Origin: Zhongshania aliphaticivorans
GTDB taxonomy: Bacteria > Pseudomonadota > Gammaproteobacteria > Pseudomonadales > Spongiibacteraceae
NCBI RefSeq assembly: GCF_001586255.1
Contig: NZ_CP014544.1
Coordinates: 537,001 to 601,000 of the forward strand
Reading direction: 5' to 3'
Length of the DNA: 64,000 nucleotides
Every line of letters starts with the position of its first letter. Positions within the stretch are counted from its first letter, which is position 1. The translations under genes and the position numbers were made by a program. Positions 47,826-56,126 of this stretch are shown one piece after another. The notes beneath the pieces are model-generated. The model was not told where the DNA came from. It was given only the letters and a program-made list of their open reading frames with translations, and did no database searches.

Positions 47826-47875
47826 TTTAATTTGACGCTAATTTTAGGGGTGTTACGTTAGATCGTAGTTCACAA
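47826..47875 (+). repeat. 50-bp upstream element, copy 1 (before the ParD-like gene)
   Basis: Starts TTTAATTTGACG and ends TTCACAA. The copy at 48290-48340 matches along its whole length with small gaps: TAATTTGACG, ATTTTA, TTAC and TCGT are shared. TTGACG at 47832-47837 looks like a -35 box. Both copies sit upstream of small accessory genes, which suggests a shared promoter or recombination block. Confidence 0.55.
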
Positions 47876-47926
47876 GCTTTGTTGTGACTATCTGGATGGT
47901 GAAACGGAGATATATTGAGGTGGCAT

Positions 47927-48175
47927 ATGACTAAAGAAATTCTACTAGACAAGAATTTTATTCGCGAGTCGACGAGTCGAGCAAAGGTAAGTGGTCGCAG
48001 CGTGGTACAGCAAATTGAATACGATGCCAAGATCGGCCGAATTGCCATTGATAACCCAGATCTAAGCTATGCATTTATTGAAAAAGCACTGCTAGCTAAA
48101 GATGAAATGGAGCGCGGTGAAATAGCGCCGTATGTTAGAAAAAGTAGCAAGACTCCCAAATTAAGTGATGAATGA
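47927..48175 (+). CDS. ParD-like antitoxin (orphan)
   Basis: An 82-residue protein. ATG at 47927 has a GAGGTGG site 5 bp ahead; the slightly longer frame begins inside that site. The sequence contains SRAKVSGRSVVQQIEYDAKI followed by GRIAIDNPDLSYAFIEKALL. The R-S-x3-Q-I-E-x2-A-K/R-I-G pattern is that of ParD-like antitoxins, a ribbon-helix-helix-type group. No toxin gene follows within 170 bp. It may be orphaned, or may act with distant toxins. Confidence 0.65.
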   Translation: MTKEILLDKNFIRESTSRAKVSGRSVVQQIEYDAKIGRIAIDNPDLSYAFIEKALLAKDEMERGEIAPYVRKSSKTPKLSDE

Positions 48176-48217
48176 GAGGCTCCTGTCTAATTGGTGTGAT
48201 GTTTGTCTTCTTGGATA

Positions 48218-48250
48218 TTAAGTTCGTCTAGTGATCAGGGTATATGGCTC
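48218..48250. repeat. Degenerate dispersed repeat, copy 2
   Basis: TTAAGTTCGTCTAGTGATCA followed by GGGTATATGGCTC, matching 47420-47450. Confidence 0.55.
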
Positions 48251-48289
48251 GCAAAGGGCCGCGATTCGGGCTGAAGCTACAGCATGTCC

Positions 48290-48340
48290 TCTAATTTGAC
48301 GGCCGATTTTATTGGGTTACCTTGATATCGTCGTAAACAA
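48290..48340 (+). repeat. 50-bp upstream element, copy 2
   Basis: Starts TCTAATTTGACGG and ends GTAAACAA. It lies immediately before the AAGGAGG site of the interrupted gene at 48353. TTGACG is at 48296-48301. Confidence 0.55.
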
Positions 48341-48352
48341 AAGGAGGTGACG

Positions 48353-48619
48353 ATGTTAGTTGATAATTTAATATGGCACATCTACAGGGCCGGCACGAGT
48401 AGTGGTTTCGTTGAAATAGATCCGGGATACATGCTCCTCGACGCTGGTGAAGCTTCAGGGTACTACTACTCTGGCTGCTATATCGTTGAATTTGACTTTG
48501 ATGTTGCTGAATTGTGGTTTATGGAGCGATCAATGTGCATGGAGCCTATCCCAATTCATAAGCCGAAAGATTTATATTTGGCATCATTGCTGTCCCATAA
48601 ATATTCACATCAAGCATAG
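48353..48619 (+). pseudogene. Small TA-operon gene, 5' part, cut by the IS4 element
   Basis: ATG at 48353 has a perfect AAGGAGG site 5 bp ahead. The first 77 codons are native (MLVDNLIWHIYRAGTSSG to KDLYLA); the frame then runs 11 codons into the IS end and stops. Deleting the IS and one copy of its 9-bp duplication joins codon 77 to LNEWAPNFRSLDLEQLGIWE and a stop at 49926-49928, giving 97 residues. I do not recognise the protein. It is rich in Y, E and D and begins with an IYRAG strand. Directly ahead of an MbcA/ParS-type antitoxin it is a candidate toxin, but it lacks an evident RES-domain pattern. Confidence 0.75.
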
Positions 48620-49857
48620 TTGCGGATGAATGTTGTTGTCGATTGGCTCCGGTGGATCACCTCTTAGCAAAGGCAGCAACTCTCTGCGCTCAAATAAATT
48701 GAGCTGCAAAAGGCGAATCATTTGCTGCAGGCTGCGATCAATTTGGCTACTGAACTTAATCCAAGCCAGCAGTAGATAGGCGCACATAGCAATCCAAATC
48801 TGGGTCATGACCGCGTTCTTGGACGTGCCGACAAAGGATTTGATTTTCAGGTTTTGCTTGATGCATTTGAAGAACAATTCAATTTTCCAGCGGGATTTGT
48901 AGATATCAGCAATGGTCTTGGCGGCAAGATGGAAGTTGTTGGTCAGAAACACATAGTGCTTGCCGGTTTCAGCATCACGGAAGCCGATCCGGCGCAAAGG
49001 AATTGGGCAAGTCTTTGCCTTTGCCCCGGTGATCAGTATGGTCTGATCACATGTCAGGCCTTTGGATTTAATGACCTCGCGGCGTTCGATAATACGGTAC
49101 GTGGCATTACGTTTTTGTCGAGTAACGAAAAATATTCCTTTGTCATTCAGGGCCTTAAACCATGTGTAATCGGTATAGGCACGATCCATTACCACAATGC
49201 TATCAGCAGGGAATTCAAGGACGCGACCGACAGTGACATCGTGCTTTTTGCCATCGCTAATGCTGACAAAGCTGGGAAGTAGTCCGTCATGATCTAGGCC
49301 AATATGCACTTTTACTGCTCCTTTGGCACGACGGAATTTTGCCCAAGGGAACACGGAAAGACACAGGTCAATAGTTGTGGAATCGAGAGAATACAGTTTG
49401 TTCCCAAAGCGAAATCCATGTTTGGGCGCGACGCCTTGGCAGCGAGAAAGCAGTTTATGAAACAGCGCTTCGTAAAGCGTATAGGGCTGACTTTCATTCA
49501 CGCGGGAAAGAGTGCTTCTCGACACATTACCGGTACCGAGGTGGTAAAGCCTGGCCGCTTGGGCAGACAGATTGCTGACGATATCGCGTAAGCTGGATCG
49601 GCCAGAAAATTGCGCCAAACTCAGCGCGACGAACTGAGACCAGCGCGACATTTTGCGCAGTTTTTGACCCTCGTGATGCTGTTTGGCGAGATTCTCAAAT
49701 TCATGTCTCGATACGAGTTTTAACAATTGAGAAAATACCGTGTTATGATGTGCCAAGGCTTGAATCTCCCTGTTTTTACAGTGTTTGGTCGCACATCCAT
49801 TGTAACAACTTGTTGGGATTCAAGCCCTTTTTATGTCAGATTTATGGGACAGCAATG
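48585..49857 (-). mobile_element. IS4-type insertion sequence with intact ends
   Basis: A 1273-bp element bounded by perfect 18-bp inverted repeats, CATTGCTGTCCCATAAAT (48585-48602) and its complement (49840-49857). The direct repeats ATTTGGCAT at 48576-48584 and 49858-49866 are a 9-bp target duplication. The transposase is on the minus strand. Unbroken ends, an exact duplication and an intact transposase suggest recent insertion. Confidence 0.95.
48605..49756 (-). CDS. IS4-family transposase
   Basis: A 383-residue DDE transposase. The N-terminus (MAHHNTVFSQLLKLVSRHEF) is the DUF4372-type domain common in this group. Catalytic residues: D in LDSTTIDL, D in IVVMDRAYTDY, and E in YKSRWKIELFFKCIKQNL (the Y-x2-R-W-x-I-E signature). 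It fills nearly the whole element and seems intact. Confidence 0.95.
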   Translation of the reverse strand: MAHHNTVFSQLLKLVSRHEFENLAKQHHEGQKLRKMSRWSQFVALSLAQFSGRSSLRDIVSNLSAQAARLYHLGTGNVSRSTLSRVNESQPYTLYEALFHKLLSRCQGVAPKHGFRFGNKLYSLDSTTIDLCLSVFPWAKFRRAKGAVKVHIGLDHDGLLPSFVSISDGKKHDVTVGRVLEFPADSIVVMDRAYTDYTWFKALNDKGIFFVTRQKRNATYRIIERREVIKSKGLTCDQTILITGAKAKTCPIPLRRIGFRDAETGKHYVFLTNNFHLAAKTIADIYKSRWKIELFFKCIKQNLKIKSFVGTSKNAVMTQIWIAMCAYLLLAWIKFSSQIDRSLQQMIRLLQLNLFERRELLPLLRGDPPEPIDNNIHPQLCLM

Positions 49858-49866
49858 ATTTGGCAT

Positions 49867-49928
49867 TAAATGAGTGGGCGCCAAATTTTAGATCCCTAGA
49901 TTTGGAGCAATTGGGGATATGGGAATGA
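49867..49928 (+). pseudogene. 3' part of the IS-interrupted gene
   Basis: Read in the frame set by the upstream half, this encodes LNEWAPNFRSLDLEQLGIWE and a TGA at 49926-49928. That stop overlaps the antitoxin ATG at 49925 as ATGA. The exact frame and overlap after removing the IS strongly support that the two halves were one gene. Confidence 0.8.
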
Positions 49929-50371
49929 TGGGAAATATGCGGATATCAACGTCGGAGGGGCCCGTGACAGCAAATCTTTCAGGTAAATTCCTAGAACTTC
50001 AATCTAACCCAGACGCCAGCGGTATTGTGCTGCCGGTCATATTTGAAATATTGGCTAAGTGGTCGTTCGGTGTAAAGGATCAAATGATTATTCTGGGGCT
50101 TGTCGAAGAGCAGACGCTGCATAGCTGGAGGGAGCACCCAGAAAAGGTTGAAATGACGCACGATCGTATAGACCGGGTCAGTTATATTCTGGGTATCTTT
50201 AAATCATTGGAAACCCTATTGCCCGATCCTCAAATCGCAGATAGCTGGCTAAGCACGCCGAATGACAATTCCTTTTTTAATGGAGCACCACCAAAATCTC
50301 GTTTGCTGACTTGCGCGATTGCCGACCTAGCGGCTGTGAGGAATTTTCTCAGCTCTCAAGAGGATCGGTAA
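49925..50371 (+). CDS. MbcA/ParS/Xre-type antitoxin (DUF2384)
   Basis: A protein of about 148 residues. ATG at 49919, 49925 and 49928 are possible; 49925 gives the ATGA overlap with the disrupted gene. The core reads LGLVEEQTLHSWREHPEK, then DRIDRVSYILGIFKSLETLL, then SWLSTPNDNSFFNGAPP. This is the HTH plus toxin-binding DUF2384 fold of antitoxins that usually neutralise RES toxins. In the usual order the antitoxin comes first. Here the small partner gene comes first and has been destroyed by the IS. Confidence 0.8.
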   Translation: MMGNMRISTSEGPVTANLSGKFLELQSNPDASGIVLPVIFEILAKWSFGVKDQMIILGLVEEQTLHSWREHPEKVEMTHDRIDRVSYILGIFKSLETLLPDPQIADSWLSTPNDNSFFNGAPPKSRLLTCAIADLAAVRNFLSSQEDR

Positions 50372-50487
50372 AAAGTATCTTACATTTGAAAGTGAACTAG
50401 AAGTAGTGGGCGCAGAGCCCAGCTATAGATGTTGTAGGCATGTTTGTGGAATGTCTCGGGAATGTTGCTGGGAAAAGTGGAGAAAAC

Positions 50488-50799
50488 GTGAAAACTAAAA
50501 AGTCACATGCCCGGTATGTAGTCAGAGTGAACGAAGATATTCACATGTTGATTCGGTCTGCGGCGGAGCTGTCAGGTAGCAGTATGTCTCAGCTTCTCAT
50601 AGACGCGGCGGTGTCGAGGGCGCGGAAGGTGATTGGGCAGAAAACGAGCATAAAGTTAACTTTGCAGGGTGCAGAGAAAATGCACGCGGCCCTTGAGAAT
50701 TCGCCTGTTACTTCGGATGCACTGCTGGATGCAGCTAAAAACTATAAGGACAAAAATTATAGTGAGACTCACTTTTCGGATGATCCGGAGGGGCAATAA
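50488..50799 (+). CDS. DUF1778 (TacA-type) antitoxin
   Basis: A 103-residue ribbon-helix-helix antitoxin. GTG at 50488 follows a GGAG site; an upstream frame from 50440 adds 16 unconserved residues. The N-terminus has ARYVVRVNEDIHMLIRSAAE and LSGSSMSQLLIDAAVSRAR, as in TacA. The C-terminal tail (SDALLDAAKNYKD) is the toxin-binding part. The partner of this family is a GNAT acetyltransferase, and only a stub of one is seen downstream. Confidence 0.75.
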   Translation: MKTKKSHARYVVRVNEDIHMLIRSAAELSGSSMSQLLIDAAVSRARKVIGQKTSIKLTLQGAEKMHAALENSPVTSDALLDAAKNYKDKNYSETHFSDDPEGQ

Positions 50800-50878
50800 C
50801 TGCGCCAGTTTCGACATTGGGATGGAGCCTGTGAATACTTTCATGAATCCGGCCCTCCGTGGCGAATGCCTAGGGTGA
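50792..50878 (+). pseudogene. GNAT-toxin N-terminal stub
   Basis: Overlapping the antitoxin stop in another frame, codons read NNCASFDIGMEPVNTFMNPA then LRGE and a stop. TacT-type GNAT toxins open with a similar F-D-C/S-G-x2-x-L/V-N-x-F/W-L pattern followed by an A-L pair. The stub stops after about 27 codons and no acetyl-CoA domain follows. The resemblance is short, so the call is tentative. Confidence 0.45.
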
Positions 50879-51061
50879 TCCCGCCCTGTCTATAAATACA
50901 TATTTATAATCTCGGGAAAATTAATAGGCTTCTATTTGTATCGTTAATTAGCGAATTTCAAGCGACAATATCTGGAGAGCGGGTATCAAATTAACACCGC
51001 CTAAACATGTTGTCATCAGCTTAGCTTTTCCGTCAGTGCTTTACGGGTGAAATTGCTTAAT

Positions 51062-51673
51062 TCATGGCGCTGTATAGCTTGAGCCAAATACGGTGGCGAG
51101 CGCTGATTCGACAAGCATTGATGTTACTGCTTCGTGGTCTATTCCAGGTTTTCTCACTAGTTGCATTCTAAGTGCAACTGCAAGGATTGATGTGAACACC
51201 ACGAATACAGCAGAGGGTAAGTTGGTGTTGGGAAGTTCTGCATGGTGCTGAAGCGCATAGCTCCTAAATAAATCGGTGAAATGCCCTTCTATTTTATCGG
51301 CGGCAATGCTCAGGCGTCGCTCGCCATCGGAGCTTAGCAGTGCACGTATAAGAAGTGGTTGTGAATTGACGTAAAAAATAACGCTGGAGATAAGGACGTG
51401 ACTAAAGTCTCTAAACCCGCTCAGCATTTCACTGCTCGCCACTAAGTCAAGTTGATCTTTAATCTCTTCTGCTAAGGCGAGTGATACAGCATCTAGTAGC
51501 TGCTCTTTATTCTCAAAATACTGGTACATCGTCCCGACGCTCACCCCTGTGCGGTTGGCCACGGCTGAGGTGTTGAAGCCGTCAAGTCCGTGCTCGCTTA
51601 AATGTTCTCGGGCGGCTTGCACAATATCCCTAACAATCAATTTCGATCGCTGTTGTTTCGGCTGGCGGCGCAT
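51062..51673 (-). CDS. TetR/AcrR family regulator
   Basis: A 203-residue repressor. The HTH is at about residues 14-60: DIVQAAREHLSEHGLDGFNT, then VANRTGVSVGTMYQYFENKE. The ligand domain has no specific signature. It is divergent from the acyl-CoA ligase gene with about 208 bp between starts, and an inverted repeat (51719-51730) lies in that gap. It probably controls the second catabolic cluster in response to the substrate or its CoA ester. Confidence 0.9.
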   Translation of the reverse strand: MRRQPKQQRSKLIVRDIVQAAREHLSEHGLDGFNTSAVANRTGVSVGTMYQYFENKEQLLDAVSLALAEEIKDQLDLVASSEMLSGFRDFSHVLISSVIFYVNSQPLLIRALLSSDGERRLSIAADKIEGHFTDLFRSYALQHHAELPNTNLPSAVFVVFTSILAVALRMQLVRKPGIDHEAVTSMLVESALATVFGSSYTAP

Positions 51674-51718
51674 AAACGCGAATGCTCCTACGAATAGTTG
51701 AATGGTTTAGCATAGACC

Positions 51719-51730
51719 TATTCGGGAATA
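51719..51730. promoter_or_regulatory. Candidate TetR operator
   Basis: TATTCGGGAATA has TATTC and GAATA arms around a GG centre, 46 bp upstream of the TetR start and in the intergenic region shared with the ligase. Confidence 0.4.
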
Positions 51731-51881
51731 GTACTACATGATTGATATATAAAGATAAATATCTGATTGCAAAGGCGAATATTAGCTGAGTAAGGCATCG
51801 AGATAGACTTTGTGCCCTGTAATTTGTATCGGTGCGGCAGGAAAATAGCGGCGCCGATAATTTGTTTAGGGGCAAAATAAG

Positions 51882-53471
51882 ATGACTGCACATATCACGC
51901 AAATATTATACCGGGCAGCGCAGCTGCATGGGGATTCTCCGGCGTTGGAGTTCCAATCGGTATCAAGAACTTGGCAGGAGACCCTTAGCCGGGTGCAGCA
52001 TTTTGCGGGGGGGCTGAAGCATATAGGTGTTGAGGCAAACCAGCAGGTGGCGATTTTGGCGCTAAACAGCGCGGCTTATTTCGAGTGTCTGTTTTCCGTT
52101 CCGGCCCTTGGGGCACGAATAGTGCCGCTTAATGTGCGCTGGGCAGCGGCTGAAATAGACTTTGCCATTAAGGACTCAGAGAGTCAGACGCTAATTTTTG
52201 ACCGCGCTTTTCTACCCGTTGTGGAGACTCTTCGGCATTCTTGCGCCGCAGTCACTCGCTATGTGTTTATTGATGATGGTGGTGATTGCCCAGTTTGGGC
52301 TCTGTCGATGGAAGGTTTACTCAGTTCATCTAAGCCATACCTCGATTTAGCGAACAATGATAATGACCTCGCTGGCATCTTTTACACTGGTGGCACCACT
52401 GGTTTTCCCAAGGGCGTTATGTTGCAACATGCTGCGTTAATGAGCAGTGCGCTGTGCGTGGTTGCCGCCGTTGAAGCAAATAGTACAAGCGTTGCTCTGC
52501 ACGCCGCGCCAATGTTTCACCTTGCGGATCTAACCTCGTGTTTTGCGTATACGATGCTCGGCGCCAAGCATGTGATTGTGCCCATGTTTGAGCCTCAGTC
52601 TGTGGCGAGTTGCCTCACCCAGCATGCGATTACAGATTTGCTGCTAGTGCCTACAATGATTCAACTGCTTATGGACAGCCCGGCCTTCCAAGAGCACGGC
52701 TTTGCTCAGGTTAATAACCTGCTTTACGGTGCCTCGCCAATGCCTGAAGGGCTCTTGGTGAAAGTCTTAGAGGGGCACCCTAATGTCAGTTTAATTCAAG
52801 CCTTTGGGCAGACGGAGATGGCCCCGGTTATAAGCCTTCTCGTGGGTTCTGACCATTCATTAACGGAAAATAAAAAGTACTTATTGCGCTCCGCTGGTCG
52901 CGCAGTACCGTCGGTAAGTATCGAAATTAAGGCAGAGGATGGCACCTTACTCGACGCCGGCCAGGTTGGCGAGGTTTGCGCGCGTGGCCCCAGTGTCATG
53001 GCGGGCTATTGGCGAAATCCGTCAGTAACTGCAGAGACTATCGTAAATGGCTGGCTCCATACTGGAGATGCAGGCTATATCGACGACGATGGTTACTTAT
53101 TCATAGTAGACCGCATCAAAGACATGATCGTCACGGGCGGTGAAAATGTCTATTCGGCAGAGGTTGAAAATGTATTATCAACAATGCCAGGGATTCAGCA
53201 AGTTGCCGTGATTGGCGTTCCCGACTCTCAGTGGGGCGAGCGTGTACACGCTGTTGTAATGCTTGCGCAGAGTAAAAACTACACGTCAACAGATCTAATT
53301 GAGCACTGTAAACAGCACATTGCGACCTACAAATGCCCGAAATCCATTCAGTTTACAGCGGAGCCTTTGCCTCTGTCTGGTGCGGGAAAAGTCCTGAAGC
53401 GTGAGTTGCGCGACGCGTATATCGCGAGTGAGGCGAGTTCGCGCGAACGGGATCTATCTAAATGCGAATGA
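51882..53471 (+). CDS. Fatty-acid/aryl acyl-CoA ligase (AMP-forming)
   Basis: A 529-residue ANL-superfamily ligase. Adenylation motifs: AGIFYTGGTTGFPKGVMLQ (A3), FGQTEMAP (A5), WLHTGDAGYID (A7/A8 hinge) and the catalytic lysine in SGAGKVLKREL near residue 510. The length is that of FadD-like and medium-chain ligases. It activates a carboxylic acid, with ATP, to its CoA thioester. It is the first gene of the cluster after the divergent TetR. The substrate chain is unknown. Confidence 0.93.
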   Translation: MTAHITQILYRAAQLHGDSPALEFQSVSRTWQETLSRVQHFAGGLKHIGVEANQQVAILALNSAAYFECLFSVPALGARIVPLNVRWAAAEIDFAIKDSESQTLIFDRAFLPVVETLRHSCAAVTRYVFIDDGGDCPVWALSMEGLLSSSKPYLDLANNDNDLAGIFYTGGTTGFPKGVMLQHAALMSSALCVVAAVEANSTSVALHAAPMFHLADLTSCFAYTMLGAKHVIVPMFEPQSVASCLTQHAITDLLLVPTMIQLLMDSPAFQEHGFAQVNNLLYGASPMPEGLLVKVLEGHPNVSLIQAFGQTEMAPVISLLVGSDHSLTENKKYLLRSAGRAVPSVSIEIKAEDGTLLDAGQVGEVCARGPSVMAGYWRNPSVTAETIVNGWLHTGDAGYIDDDGYLFIVDRIKDMIVTGGENVYSAEVENVLSTMPGIQQVAVIGVPDSQWGERVHAVVMLAQSKNYTSTDLIEHCKQHIATYKCPKSIQFTAEPLPLSGAGKVLKRELRDAYIASEASSRERDLSKCE

Positions 53472-53635
53472 ATGCTGAGTAGCAACCCCAAAAAGCGTAT
53501 ATAACGCCGACGTTGAATGCTTAATATTAATTTAATCCATTGAATTTAAAAGATTATTTAAATTTAGGCGAAGGCGAATTTTTGGTGAGTCAAAAACTGA
53601 ATATTCTGTTAGCTGCAGAATAACTAATTCAAAAG

Positions 53636-55204
53636 GTGTCAGTGTTGTTAAATTTTGAACCGTCAAACAGTAGCGTTGCTTCTCTGGAACGAGATCCGAT
53701 CGTGATTATCGGTGCCGGGTTCGGCGGGCTGGCAATGGCCAAGCGTTTAATGGATCAGGGTATTGAAGACTTTTTGGTGTTTGAGCGGGCCGATGATATC
53801 GGTGGTACGTGGCGCGATAACACTTATCCGGGCTGTGCCTGTGACGTGGCTAGTAATCTGTACTCCTTGTCATTTGCGCAAAATCCTAATTGGACGCGAA
53901 CTTATGGTAGTCAAAAGGAGATATTTGCCTACCTGCGGGACGTCACGGCCACGTTAAATTTGCGTAAAAAAATTCGATTTGGGCATGAGTTATTGAGCGC
54001 TCGATGGGTTGAAGAGCGGCTAGCATGGTGTATTGAGACGTCGGCAGGGCATCACTATGCCCGAGTGCTTATTACCGCCACAGGACCTTTCGGGAGTCCA
54101 GTTATTCCTGCGCTGGAGGGCCAAGATCAATTCGGGGGGCGCTCTTTTCATAGCTTCAATTGGGATCACGAGTACGATTTTACGGGTAAGCGAGTCGCCG
54201 TGATTGGCACCGGTGCAACCGCGGCTCAAATTGTTCCTGAGTTACAAAAGGAAGCGAAGCAGGTCAATGTGTTTCAGCGCACACCAACTTGGATACTGCC
54301 GCGCCTAGATTCAGAAACAAGCGCCTTTAAGCGCGGAATATACCGGCGTATACCGCTATTGCAAAAAATGGTGCGAAGCGCGTGGTATTGCGCATATGAG
54401 GGTATTGTCGGTCTTCCTCAATATGTTCACCCCATTTTTCTTGGCGGCTTTGAGGCTATTGGCCGTTGGCATATCCGTCGGAATATTGATTCTCCAAAGT
54501 TGCGATCAAAGTTGACGCCGGACTTTAGGTTCAATTGTAAGCGCACATTGCTAAGCGATGCATACTATCCAGCATTAAATATGGCAAATGTGGATCTGAT
54601 TACTGACGGTATCGCCCGGTTCTATGAGGATGGTATTGAGACCGACAAAGGCGACAAAATCGACGTCGATGTTGTGGTTTATGCTACCGGATTTCAAGTG
54701 CCGAATGATCAGTTTAACCGCATATTTAGCCGTGACGGGCAGAGCCTATCCTCTGTATTTAAGGAAGATATGAGTGGTGCTTATCTCGGTACCTCGGTAA
54801 GCCGCTTCCCGAATATGTTCACCATGCTCGGGCCGTTCTCTGCGGCGGGCAACCAATCAGCAATTTTCATGCTGGAATCCCAGGCTGAATATATCGCAAT
54901 GGTCATGGCTGAGCTTGATCGCGACGACATTGCTAGCATTGACGTAAAACCCTCAGCACAAACTAAATTTGTCGCCGATGTCCATAAAAAAAGTCAGCGA
55001 GTAAGTTGGGTCGCCGGTGGATGTAAGAGTTACTACCAAGACAAGAACGGGCAGAACCTAGGCTTATGGCCGGATTGGAGTTTCCGATATCGGCGCACCT
55101 TGTCGTCATTTCAGCGGCAAGACTTTAACTGTGTTTACCGACGAGACGTCAAAGTTGCGCCAACGGACTACCCGCAAACTGAACCCTCAGCGTGCGCGAA
55201 ATAG
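53636..55204 (+). CDS. Baeyer-Villiger-type flavin monooxygenase
   Basis: A 522-residue class B monooxygenase. FAD: G26-x-G28-x2-G31. Fingerprint FxGxxxHxxxW at F166-W176 (FGGRSFHSFNW). NADPH: GTGATA from 191. GGTWRDNTYPGCACDVAS is the family block. GTG at 53636 is the start given; GTG at 53642 is also possible. It shares its architecture with the enzyme at 32.3 kb but clearly diverges in sequence and C-terminus. The SDR starts 14 bp after its stop. Confidence 0.92.
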   Translation: MSVLLNFEPSNSSVASLERDPIVIIGAGFGGLAMAKRLMDQGIEDFLVFERADDIGGTWRDNTYPGCACDVASNLYSLSFAQNPNWTRTYGSQKEIFAYLRDVTATLNLRKKIRFGHELLSARWVEERLAWCIETSAGHHYARVLITATGPFGSPVIPALEGQDQFGGRSFHSFNWDHEYDFTGKRVAVIGTGATAAQIVPELQKEAKQVNVFQRTPTWILPRLDSETSAFKRGIYRRIPLLQKMVRSAWYCAYEGIVGLPQYVHPIFLGGFEAIGRWHIRRNIDSPKLRSKLTPDFRFNCKRTLLSDAYYPALNMANVDLITDGIARFYEDGIETDKGDKIDVDVVVYATGFQVPNDQFNRIFSRDGQSLSSVFKEDMSGAYLGTSVSRFPNMFTMLGPFSAAGNQSAIFMLESQAEYIAMVMAELDRDDIASIDVKPSAQTKFVADVHKKSQRVSWVAGGCKSYYQDKNGQNLGLWPDWSFRYRRTLSSFQRQDFNCVYRRDVKVAPTDYPQTEPSACAK

Positions 55205-55218
55205 GACGAATTTAACTT

Positions 55219-56115
55219 ATGTATCAACTTCATAATAAAACGGTATTTATCACAGGCGCTGCGCGCGGATTAGGCGCAGAGATAGCCCGCAGACTACATA
55301 AGCTTGGTGCAAATGTGGCGCTTATCGGTCTTGAGATTGACCGTATGGACGCTATTTGCGCCGAACTAGTCACCCGTTGCATCGCAATTGAAGTTGATGT
55401 TACCGATGCAGACTCTTTAGTTAACGCGGCGGAAGTGGTCAAACAGCGTTTAGGTCCAATCGATATCGCAGTGGTGAACGCAGGAGTGCTGCATGTCGGA
55501 AATTTTTATAGTGCTAGTAGCACGGGCTTTGACAGAACACTCGACGTTAATTTACATGGAGTTATAAATAGTATTAGAGCGGTTTTACCGCAGATCGTCA
55601 GTCAGCGTGGTTATATTCTTAATATCGCCTCTGTGGCAGCCGTCATTAACGGCCCACTGGTCGGTGCCTACGCTACCGCGAAAGCCGCGGTAGACGCGTT
55701 AAGCAATAGTTTGAGGATTGAGCTGGCGCGCAAGGGCGTATCCGTGGGCTGTGCTTACTTTGGTGCCATCGATACAGACCTAGTGCATGGCTCCAGAAAA
55801 CACCCAGCCATGGCGACGATGGAAGCCTCTCTGCCAAAATTTCTTGGCGCCGAAATCAGCGTAGAGAAAGCAGTTGCGGTCATTGAAACAGCCATTAAAA
55901 AACGCTCTAGCCGAGTTTGGGCGCCAAAATGGATTGCACTCATTTATGCATTTCGTGGCGTGTTACAGCCTTTAGTGGAGTGGCGGTACTCAGGAAGCGA
56001 CGACTTAGCGGCGGCATTGGATATTGCCGACAGTGAAGAAGAGAAAGGCAGCAGTGCGCAAGATCTAAAACTTGGTGCCGCTGTAAACGTTTTGCGAGAA
56101 GAAACAGAATACTAA
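55219..56115 (+). CDS. SDR-family oxidoreductase
   Basis: A 298-residue SDR: TGAARGLG at 12-19, NAG at 87-89, S138, and Y151-x3-K155 in YATAK. The 50-residue C-terminal extension, with KWIALIYAFRGVLQPLVEW, is amphipathic and may bind the membrane. It lies 14 bp after the BVMO gene and overlaps the next frame, so all are one operon. Confidence 0.92.
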   Translation: MYQLHNKTVFITGAARGLGAEIARRLHKLGANVALIGLEIDRMDAICAELVTRCIAIEVDVTDADSLVNAAEVVKQRLGPIDIAVVNAGVLHVGNFYSASSTGFDRTLDVNLHGVINSIRAVLPQIVSQRGYILNIASVAAVINGPLVGAYATAKAAVDALSNSLRIELARKGVSVGCAYFGAIDTDLVHGSRKHPAMATMEASLPKFLGAEISVEKAVAVIETAIKKRSSRVWAPKWIALIYAFRGVLQPLVEWRYSGSDDLAAALDIADSEEEKGSSAQDLKLGAAVNVLREETEY

Positions 56116-56126
56116 TGGAGAGCAAC

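Larger units (their letters stand above)
47180..47826. other. Gene-free island segment with degenerate repeats
   Basis: About 650 bp without a supportable gene, holding several repeat families listed separately. TTGTACC-TTGTAG-GGTACAA at 47318-47337 is a perfect 7-bp inverted repeat right after an AGGAGG; a 21-codon frame from the TTG within it (47318) has a good ribosome site but no identity. CCATACCG and CGGTATGG pair at 47714-47742. Confidence 0.45.

Noticed and set aside
47400-48350. Integron attC-like cassette array
   Set aside because: GTTAGAT at 47857 fits the R' core, but no matching RYYYAAC partner lies at the right distance, the second element lacks the core, and no IntI-type integrase is present.
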